Positions 55,898 through 64,000 of a stretch of 64,000 bases of DNA are shown one piece after another. Source of the DNA: Lunularia cruciata (Eukaryota > Streptophyta > Marchantiopsida > Lunulariales > Lunulariaceae). How positions within the stretch are numbered: position 1 is the stretch's first letter; each line of letters starts with the position of its first letter. The notes under the pieces were generated by a model. The model did not search any database, was not told where the DNA came from, and worked only from the letters and a program-made list of their open reading frames with translations. The DNA lies in contig OX419762.1 of the NCBI GenBank assembly GCA_948567375.1, forward strand, positions 44,869,034 to 44,933,033, read 5' to 3'. The position numbers and the translations under genes were made by a program.

Positions 55898-58642
55898 TGT
55901 GACAACCCGGCAAATATCACTTTTGCGGTAATCAAGTAAATAAAGTTCATTCCCGTAGAGATATGAGTCAGAAATGTCCAAATATGAAGTCAAAGTAACA
56001 ATTTAGTTCTTCTTGAGTTCTTCTTTAATCTCTCAAGTAGAAACTACACCCATAAGAGAGTAACAAGCACTAATTCTTAGTCTTGTCATGAATTTCATAC
56101 TCCTTAATCACAACTCCTTCAAATCTTTCCAAACAATCTTGATTGTGATGATTCAGGCTCTCTCAAAAACGACACTTCACTGCAAAATGACTTTGCCTCA
56201 GAATTGTGTTCCACCCCTCCACTGAAGCCACAAATTCCTTGAACAAAATTGCTTCACATCAACCTCACACTGCACTCACAAATGCAGAATACTACCAACA
56301 CTACAATTCCTCTCAGATCTGTCAAGGCATTACTTTGATTGCACTTCACTCAAGATCAAACACACAGAATGAAGATCAAGGCTACGGGAATCCAACATCC
56401 AACAAGCACTCTGACTTGCACTTTGAATTTCTCCACACACTCACAAACACAAACACAAAGTTGATCCTCAGAATCAAGCTCAAGCAACGAGCACTGCTTC
56501 ACAACACTTTGCTTTATCTATTCTCAAAAATAATGAGCACTGAACAACATCTGACTGCAAATGCCACTCTTAATTAGTGAAGCAATCAATAGTTATCTTC
56601 TTAATGCACTTCTTCCTAACAACTCTACAAACTTGCAGATCCAAAATGACAATGCACCTCTTCATGTCTGCTTATACAAGATTGCAAGACAATCTTCACC
56701 TCCGGACATGTTGATTGCATCTCCTTCTTCTTGTGCTCCAACTTCACCAACAACAGACACACAATCTTCCACAAGTACTCCACTCCATTGCTTGCAACTA
56801 CTTCCTCTTGCGTAGCAATCTCCTTCCTTACTTCTTCTTCACCCGATACTCGCCTTCTTCTCTGCAGTCTTCGTATCGGAATCGATGCCTCACTTCTCAA
56901 GCTTTCATTTGCTTCTTCCTTCGCCTTACTTGGACCCACTTCACACTTTGCCTTGCGTCTTGAACAAACTCCCCTCTGGATCGTAGACTCCTTCTCCTTG
57001 GGCTCGGGTATCTTGTCCTCCAACTTTGCATTATCTTCTTCTTTGAGCTTCACCCGGACTTCTTCTTCTTTTTCAGCAGCAGTTGGTACCGATGTCATCT
57101 CTCCACCTTCATCACTATTGCTGCTTGTATCTCCACTTTGCAGCGTGAGCTCCTATTCTTCCTCATGTTCCGAGTCTTTGGCCTTGCACTCGGCTTTGCT
57201 CTCCAAGTCTTCGTCTTCTGAGGCGATCACCACCATTCCTCTCCTTGAGTTTCCTCTCCTGGTCTTTCGAGGTCTTGTATTGTCTTCAGCTTCTCCTTGC
57301 CGACTCCGCTTCTTTGACTTTAGAGTACTCACTTCTATCTCCACACTCTTACCCGTCTTCTTGTAGTACTAATCCGTGCTTTGGATTTGAAGAATGTACT
57401 CCTATTCCTCCATGTTGACTTCTCTTCTCAAGTTGGGATGGAAGTGAGACACCATTCGGCTTTGCTCTGCTGAATTGAGCAAATTTAACCCGAGGTAGAA
57501 ATGTGCTGCAAATGGCACAATGTAGTGTGGAGGCAACTTATCCCGCAAATTCCACACCATATGTCTTGTCCTCCCATGGAAGTACCTCGCCCAATTGATA
57601 GGTTCTCCTACAAACAGCTTATGGAAGAACATCACTTGGTGTTTCATCACATAAGTCGTTCTCTCTGGCTTTAGGATCCCCATGAGAGCACTCACGATCC
57701 CTCTCTTCATTGGATTCTTGTAACTCTCAACCTTATACCCATTCTTTGTTCTCTTCAAAGAGAAAGCATCTCTCACTTCTTGAGTCTCTTCTACTACTTC
57801 TCCCTTACCCAAGAATGTGGCACCTACTCCACGCCTGCCTCTCTTCCGAGCACTAATCTCCAATCCAACTCTGTCCAACAAGCCGGATTTCCTCTCTTCT
57901 CCTCTTCCTCAAGGCCATCGAGACACTTACTCTCGATTATCTTTGTCATGAAACCTAGAAAATTGACATTCCAGTTCCACGCCAAGAAAGTGATCTGAAG
58001 TCAGCTCAAGACTTCAATTCTTGCGATCACATCTAACCTCCAAATTGCATGATTTCTCATTGTGAATTTGGAGTTCTTCTTACCTCCTCCTAACTCCCTA
58101 TTTTCTCATTGTCTCTTGGTTTCACTCTCTCAAATTCTCCTCTACACACTAGTGCGTCTTCAACTCTACTTTCCCTTCCCACGATCACCTGTAGGATGAC
58201 TTCTCAATGGCGAAGGAAATTGCTCAACATTGCTTTGTTGTTAGCCCAATTTTTATAGAGTCGTGCTTTCTTCTTCTCTCTTCAATTCAAGTTTCTACTG
58301 AGAAATCACACCTCTTGCATGCGCCTGTCACTGTCAATTGTACTTCATGCGTATGGGCCGCCGGTTTTGAACGGTCTCTTCTTGAATTTCTTGCCCCTAT
58401 GAAAGGTTGTTACAATGTCTTCACCTCGGGTTGAGCTCCCCCCAATACAAAGATTCCTTACTTTGGGTTGTATGCTGACAGGGCATTTCCGAGTACTTTG
58501 CTTTATGACCCAAAGTCACTTTACCTCGGGTTTCATCCCGAAGACTCTTTTCTTTGCCTTCTTTGGCCATACAGGCACAATCCAACTTCTCTATACACTT
58601 CTTCTCTATTTTGAAAAGAAAACAAAAAATGTGGGCACCACA
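55898..58642 (-). repeat. long-LTR family, copy D: probable 3' LTR of element 3
   Basis: 2745 bp with the family ends (TGTGACAAC at 55898, GGGCACCACA ending 58642). Its right edge touches a polypurine tract, followed by integrase of a minus-strand gypsy element, so it sits exactly where the 3' LTR belongs. The left flank pentamer is GTCAA; the partner would be beyond the window. The 3' coiled-coil part of the ORF is deleted. Confidence 0.8.
56625..58240 (-). pseudogene. LTR-embedded ORF of copy D
   Basis: Conserved domain in 58020-57402: RNHAIWRLDVIARIEVLS, NGYKVESYKNPMKRGIVSAL, THE block MFFHKLFVGEPINWARYFHG and FAAHFYLGLNLLNSAEQSR. The basic patch KSKKRSRQGEAEDNTRPRK is at 57344-57153, and the acidic linker and first helix (57098-56625) follow. 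The start (MLSNF, near 58230) is followed by an early stop. The later coiled coil seen in B and C is missing. Confidence 0.65.
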
Positions 58643-58660
58643 TACCCTCTCCCTCAAATG
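58643..58660 (-). other. polypurine tract of element 3
   Basis: On the minus strand TTTGAGGGAGAGGGTA lies directly before TGTGGTGCCCACA. Its composition and position fit the plus-strand primer site. Confidence 0.8.
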
Positions 58661-58799
58661 TGAGCGTCCCCACAAACATAGACCTCGGGTGTCTTAGAGA
58701 CTTCCGAGTCTACGGTTCAATATCTCCGAACTCTCCACCCATTTACTAGAGTGGCAAAAGGATTGCCCTCCAGGTCTACAAGCTGCATGGACCCATTTT

Positions 58800-59790
58800 C
58801 ATAAAGATGAAGAACTCGCTCGATAGGGACCCATCCATCTTAAATGCAACTTGCCTAGAAAAAATATTTGGCGATTGTCATATAACAAAACCAAATCTCC
58901 TTCACGTACAGCCACAGGCTTGATATGCTTATCGTGCCTGACTTTCCTCTATGCTTGTACTTCCTTTGTGGTTTGCATTGCATTGTCTCTTTTCTCTTCT
59001 AACCACATTAGTTGATGAATCCAAAGATCCTGACTTTCTTCCTCTAACAATCGTTCTTCGCATAGAATCCAATATGTTGGTACTTCAAATTCAACTGGTA
59101 GTATGGGATGCAAGCCATATGTCAAGAAGTATGGAGTTTGTTTGGTTGTAATCTTTTTTGTTGTTCAATATGCCCACAACGCAGCTGGTAATTTTGTATC
59201 CCAATCATAGGCATAATTGACAGTCACCTTATTCAAAATTTTGCAAAGTAACCCATTAGCCTTTTGCGTTAAGCCATTTGCATTTGGGTTATAAGGAGTC
59301 ATCTTCCGATGTTTAATCTGAAAGTACTTGGTTAATGCCTCCATTACAGAGTTCAAAAAGTGTATTCCTTGGTTACTGACCAATTCCAAAGGACACCCAT
59401 ATCAGGAGATGATGTTTCGAAAGAAAACTTCCGCCATAGTTTTGGCATCATCTTTGCGAGTTGCTTCAGCTTCAACCATCTTTGTAGCATAGTCAGTGCA
59501 AACCAAGATGTATTGCTTTCTTGTGACTCAAGTTGCTAGTTGAATGGGACCCACAAAATCAATCCCCCATTTCTCAAATGAGGCCAAAGGCAAAATTGGT
59601 CTCAAAGGCCATTGAGAAGTAGCCGTCGGCTTCCCCGTTCTTTGACAAGCATCACAGCTTTGGATATGAGCATGCACGTCTTTGTACATTGTAGGCTACC
59701 AATACCCTTCCAAAAGAATTTTCTTTATAATATTCTTCATAGCATAATGTCCTCCCAATGCTTTGGAGTGTAAAGATTCAATCACTCCTC
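58800..59790 (-). pseudogene. element 3 integrase
   Basis: The zinc-binding pair CDACQ is near 59650. The core has a first-Asp region around 59560 (GIDFVGPI-like) with stops, then VSNQGIHFLNSVMEALTKYF (59380-59320), where the expected second Asp is Asn, and PYNPNANGLTQKANGLL, where Gln (59264-59266) replaces the catalytic Glu. C-terminal module traces (REGDLVLLY) are near 58900. Broken by several stops. Confidence 0.78.
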
Positions 59791-60392
59791 CTACTTTGTA
59801 TGCCTCCAATCATCAAAGTATTTCATCTCACCCATCTTGAATAAAATGTTGTGTTTGAGCTGGTATGGCCCCATTTTCTTGAGAAAGACTGCCCTCTGCT
59901 CCGGGTCCATCCCTTCAGGACAATGGAGAGTATGCAGATAATGATATTCTATTGCATACCTTGTACTTTGCATTGTTGATAATTGATACAACTCTTCATC
60001 AGGGAACCAATCGTCAATTTCCCACTCCTGGTCTTGAGTTTCTAACCTGGACAAGAAGTCCGCATTTGAATGCGAAGCTCCCTTCCTTACTTGTATAGGA
60101 TATGTGAATTCTTGTAACAACAAGATCCATCTTGCAATTTGCCCGGACAAATCTGCCTTCTTGACCAAATGTTGCAATGCGTAATGGTCAACATAGAAGA
60201 CAAACTCGTATCCCAACAGGTAGTGGCAAAATTTCTTGCAGGCATACACCATTCCGAGTGCATCTCTTTCAATAGTCGAAAAGTTTTTTCAGAAACTGAA
60301 ATTTGTCGGCTTGCATAATACACCGGGTAGTCCTTCTTCTTTTTGTCCTTCTGACTTAAGACAACTCCGATGGCCATGGACGAAGTGTCCAC
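59791..60392 (-). pseudogene. element 3 RNase H
   Basis: 60392-60087 begins with MDTSSMAIGVVLSQKDKKKK (first catalytic region). The following frame 60252-59791 continues with LLGYEFVFYVDHYALQHLVK, RWILLLQEFTYPIQV and SHSNADFLSRL, the family's last Asp motif. A single frame change lies near 60250. Confidence 0.82.
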
Positions 60393-60413
60393 ATATACAT
60401 GAAAAGGGATGTA

Positions 60414-61271
60414 TCAATTTGGGGCCCTCATAACTGGTGCTTCAACCAGCTTCTTCTTCAACACCTGGAAAGCTTCTTCTTGATTTGCTTCCCACAGATA
60501 GTCTTTGGATTTCTTCAGAAACTTTGTAAGGGGTGCAGCAAGCACCGCATAATTTGACACAAAGCATCTATAGTATCCAACATGTCCCAAGAAGGCTCTC
60601 AGCTCCCGGATGTTCTTCAGAGATTCCAAAGCTATGATGACTTTAACCTTCTTGACATCAACTTCAATACCTCGGCTTGACACCCAATGCCCCAGAAGAA
60701 TTCCCTCCTTCATTGCAAAGAAGCATTTATCCGGGTGTAATGACAAGCCAGAAAAATGACACCTTTCAAAAGTTTGGCGAAGGTAATCTAAATGTACATC
60801 TCCTCACCCAAACACACAAAAATCATCAATGAAGACTTCCACAAATTTGTGCAGGAAATCTTTGAAGATTGAATTCATCATCCGTTGGAAAGTAGCAAGA
60901 GCATTACACAACCCAAAGGGCATTTGATTGTAAGCAAAAGTGCCCCAATTGGTTGTGAATGTGGTTTTATCCTTGTCCTCTTCTTGAATGGATACTTGAT
61001 TGTACCCTAAAAATGCATCGAGAAAGCTATAACAAGGATGACCAGCTACTTGATCTAAAATTGTATCGGTAAAAGGCAAGGGATGATGATCCTTCCTTGT
61101 GACTGAGTTCAACTTATGGAAGTCTTGGCACACTCGTATCTTCCTTGTTTTCTTCTTTGGTACAATGACAATGGGGGAGACCCATTCATTGGGTAAGACA
61201 GGGAAGATGATTTCGGCCCCTAAGTACTTGTTGATTTCATCTTTCACCAAAAGCAAGTACTTTGGGTTCAA
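60414..61271 (-). pseudogene. element 3 reverse transcriptase
   Basis: 61271-60804: fingers and palm with VSPIVIVPKKKTRKIRVCQD, FHKLNSVTRKDHHPLPFTDT, FLDAFLGYNQVSI, FGLCNALATFQRMMNSIF and the catalytic VFIDDFCVF (about 60830-60810). After a stop and about 60 bp, 60746-60414 gives SLHPDKCFFAMKEGILLGHW and the thumb (LRAFLGHVGYYRCFV). The catalytic Asp pair is intact. Confidence 0.88.
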
Positions 61272-61382
61272 GTGGTATTGTCTCTACCAAATTGGAACCA
61301 CATCTTCAACCAAATCAATCCGGTGTTCTCCAAATTCTTGTGGAATACTCGGCATTTGATCAATAGACCAGGAGAATACATC

Positions 61383-62279
61383 CTAGAATTCTATGAACAG
61401 GGCAGTGTATCCTGCCAACTCATCCAAAGTGACTATCTTCAAAAATTTTAAATTTTTTCCTTCAATCAATACAACATCTTGACAGTCATCGGGGTTGATG
61501 ACTCCTTCAACGTGGCTTACTCGGCTTAACCCGAGGCGAGCTGCCATCAAACCTCCTTCCCCCAAGTCAGGTTCACCCGAGGCAAGGTCATATGGATCTT
61601 TGTCTTTGACATCCACCTCGTAGCATTCCAAATAGTTAACTTGGACTTTGTCTTCAGATTTGTCTGAGGACGAAGATGATGAGTCTTCAGATTCGTCCTC
61701 CCCTTCTGACGAACTTGTTTGCCCAAGGTGGGGAACTTTTTTCCAACTCACAATTGCCATCTTTTGATCTTTGGACAAAATATCCTTGAATCTTAACTTC
61801 TGTTGATGCCAATCCACCACAACTTGGGCACTGTACAACCAAGGTCTTCTGATCAACAGAGGGTAACCAGTTTTTGTCACTGGTTGCAACACAATGTAAT
61901 TCATCTTGAAGGGCACCCCTCCAATGATGGTGGTTACATTTGACAGCATGCCCAAAGGCTGTCTCCTGGTTTGGTCTGCAAATTTCAAAACTCAAGGTGT
62001 TGGCTCAAACGCATGATACTTGAGTCAATTTGCAGCATCTTTGGTCATGACATTCACACCGGACCCCGAATCAATGGGTATCAATGTGATCATGCACCCT
62101 GCAATCTCCGCATTTACCTCGGGAGATCCCAAATCTTCTTGTTCAATACGATAAATAGCGGGCAGGTCCTTCTTTGACATTGACCTCACCTTCTTGAGGG
62201 CCGAAATCAGCCGCTTCTTGTACAGCTTGTTGTCTTCCCACAATTGTTTAAATGTAACGTTGGCATTTGTGGCTGCCAA
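61383..62279 (-). pseudogene. element 3 protease and acidic linker
   Basis: 62279-62025 ends with ITLIPIDSGSGVNVMTKDAA, the retropepsin active site (DSG at about 62072-62064), then a stop. 61988-61383 continues with TRRQPLGMLSNVTTIIGGVP, PLLIRRPWLYSAQVVVDW, and a Ser/Asp/Glu-rich linker (EDESEDSSSSSSDKSEDK) before reverse transcriptase. Confidence 0.78.
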
Positions 62280-62297
62280 ATCCGCTACAATATCATA

Positions 62298-63995
62298 TTA
62301 GGGTACTCCTCCCAATTTGACCGTCTTTGCCTTCGGCTTCGGGTTCAAAGTCTCTCCATGTTCCATCTTGACTTTGGGATGCTTCAAAATGGTGATGGGA
62401 TTGCTAGCGGCCTTAACCCGAGGTTCCTTGGGTTTGCCCACCTCGGCTTGGATCAGACCCTTTACTTTGGATCGGATGTCCGCCGGAAAAACTGGAGACT
62501 TCGTCTTTGTCTCCTCCTCCAAACTCAATTCCTAAGTTCTGAGTAGTGCCTCCTTAAGTTCTTTCTGCAAGGCTTTAGCTTTGGCTTTCAAGAGGATCTT
62601 TTCCTCCTTGGCAGAAAGAATTGCCTTTGGGCGCAGTCTCTTTGCCTTTCTGGAAGACGACAAGGTCGTACTCAGTTCTTTGGGATCACGCTTCTTCTTA
62701 CTGGCGCGTGTCTCAACCTTCAAAATTTCAAGGTCCAGCCATTCCCCTTCTGAGGCCGGACTCCCTTCTTGAGGTCTCTCCTCCTCAAGCGTGATACAAT
62801 TTACATTTGTATCCCCCTTTGCCTAAATTGCTGCACGCTCAGCGGGGGTCTATACATATTTTACAGGTGGCTTCAGGTTTGGTGGGTGAGGGCATTGGTT
62901 GCCTGTATACCCTGATCCTTTACAATTTCCACATAGGGGAACGTACCCGATTGCCTTCTTGGCTCCAGACAATTTGGAGACCAATGTCCTATCGAGCCAC
63001 AATTGTAGTAGGCTCCGGGTGCAACATTCTAAGGACAATTCTGGTTGCTCATCGGTGGTCTTTGTGGAGGAGCATTGGGGTTATACTCCCTTGGTCCAAA
63101 CCTCAGACCTTGATACAATGTGCTAGCCTGAGACTGTACCTCTTGCGTTTGGTACACAGCCTCTTCTTCCTCGTCTTGGTTCCATCTCAAAACCCAATCA
63201 ATTTGTTGCACCAAGAATGCATTAGGAGTAGTGCATTCCGTGTTTGTGTGGCCTGACTTACCACATGCGGTGCACCATACATCTGATCTGCCAAATGTTG
63301 GGGCCTTCCTTCTGTCTTTGGCCCCAATCATCTGGATCTTAAAATCCAAAAACTCCTTGATGAGGGCATCCAGCTTGGTATCCGCCTTATGTACACTCTT
63401 TGTTGGAGGAGTCACTGGTTTCTTACCCCCACGTCTTCTTACTCGTCTTGGCTTTGATTCTTCTTCAGATTTCAAAGAAGAGCTTGAAGACGTAGAGGAT
63501 TCTTCCAAAGAAGGGGATGTACTGCATGAAGCTCTCCGTCTGGGCTTCTTGCCTTTCTTCTCCCAATTTCTCTGGTTGCCGGCAGAGTGAGAGTGGACCA
63601 CCTTGTAACGAGCGACATGTTTGAGTACTTTGTCAAGGGAAGTTACATTCCTCTCCCTTGCAAATATTCAGATCTCTGGTGAAAGTCCCCCTGAGGAACC
63701 AGGTAATGGCTTGGGCATCGGAGCAACCCACCACCCCCGATTGCTTAGGAACTCGGTTCAAGAGTGCTATGAACCGCTCAGAGTAGTCCCTCAACTTCTC
63801 CTTCTTGCCTCGATCTAAATTGTTGAGTGCCGCAAAGACACTCGTGTCGTAGTCAACCTCCCGGAATTGTTCCAGGAAGTTGTTTCTCAAGTCTGCCCAG
63901 TCTGCCGGTATGAACTCCTTCTGGGTCACATGGGTGTACCAGCTCCAAGCTTTCTTTCGGAGCAAACTTGGGAAAATTTTCAGTTGATCCACCAA
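62298..63995 (-). pseudogene. element 3 gag with two zinc knuckles
   Basis: 63995-63633 is the gag core: LLRKKAWSWYTHVTQKEF, DWADLRNNFLEQFREVD, KEKLRDYSERFIALLNRV, AQAITWFLRGTF. 63601-63029 has a basic/Ser linker (RRVRRRGGKKP) and the first knuckle CTACGKSGHTNTEC. 63038-62850 holds a second, CGNCKGSGYTGNQC, with Tyr in place of His. A Lys/Ala-rich tail (62723-62298) leads to protease. The start lies beyond the window. Confidence 0.8.
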
Positions 63996-64000
63996 GTCAT

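Larger units (their letters stand above)
58643..64000 (-). mobile_element. element 3: Ty3/gypsy element without chromodomain (internal region, incomplete)
   Basis: Internal region on the minus strand from the polypurine tract to beyond the window end. Order is gag with two zinc knuckles, protease, reverse transcriptase, RNase H, integrase. The spacing between integrase and LTR is short and no chromodomain motif is seen. Long LTRs, a long gag with a Ser/Lys/Glu-rich tail and the integrase end pattern suggest an Athila/Tat-like or related non-chromovirus branch; that placement is inference. Stops are frequent. Confidence 0.85.

Overview
The window is nuclear DNA of a land plant, made up mostly of retrotransposons. 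The evidence is three Ty3/gypsy lineages, plant-type splice sites, a short run of the plant telomere heptamer TTTAGGG, and primer-binding sites matching initiator tRNA-Met. The only likely host gene resembles the calcium-channel alpha2/delta / CACHD1 class (VWA plus Cache). To my knowledge that architecture is not typical of flowering plants, which hints at a bryophyte, lycophyte, fern or similar lineage. I cannot name the species.

Left third (1-20 kb). A decayed non-LTR-type reverse transcriptase gene lies on the minus strand in three blocks: 19089-17937, 12315-11796 and 5181-4260. Two chromodomain-bearing Ty3/gypsy elements (chromoviruses), also on the minus strand, split it. Element 1 is 5182-11795, with 742/744-bp LTRs and a perfect ATAAG target duplication. 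Element 2 is 12316-17936, with about 413-bp LTRs and duplications GATGT/AATGT. Element 1 has a nearly open pol frame broken mainly by single stop codons; element 2 is more decayed. Both carry a small conserved open frame between the primer-binding site and gag.

Middle (20-35 kb). This part is poor in recognisable retroelements. It holds permuted and tandem repeats (20-24 kb), an array of about ten degenerate 24-bp palindromes (24.5-25.2 kb), and the VWA/Cache gene on the minus strand (25.76-29.57 kb). Upstream of the gene are a tandem 215-bp duplication (31.2-31.6 kb) and a dispersed repeat that may be the LTR pair of a small decayed element (32.1-34.2 kb).

Right half (35-64 kb). A family of very long LTR-like units dominates here, with ends TGTGGT(G/A)CCCACA and GTT(G/A)TCACA. 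Copy A (35334-36968) and copy B (41945-48810) have perfect 5-bp target duplications. Copy C (51688-55437) has a 4/5 match. Copy D (55898-58642) directly abuts the polypurine tract of a third, non-chromodomain gypsy element that runs to the window end on the minus strand, so D looks like its 3' LTR. These LTRs contain an open frame of up to about 850 codons starting just after a TATA box: a novel N-terminal domain, a basic nuclear-signal-like patch and a long coiled coil. A fifth, truncated copy E (about 40.35-41.94 kb, continuing right of B) is joined to a gypsy pol fragment and was hit by copy B at its start codon. A gag fragment of yet another element lies on the plus strand (50.5-51.7 kb).

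The strongest candidates for something undescribed are the ORF-bearing giant LTR family, the small leader domain shared by three gypsy elements, and the palindrome array.
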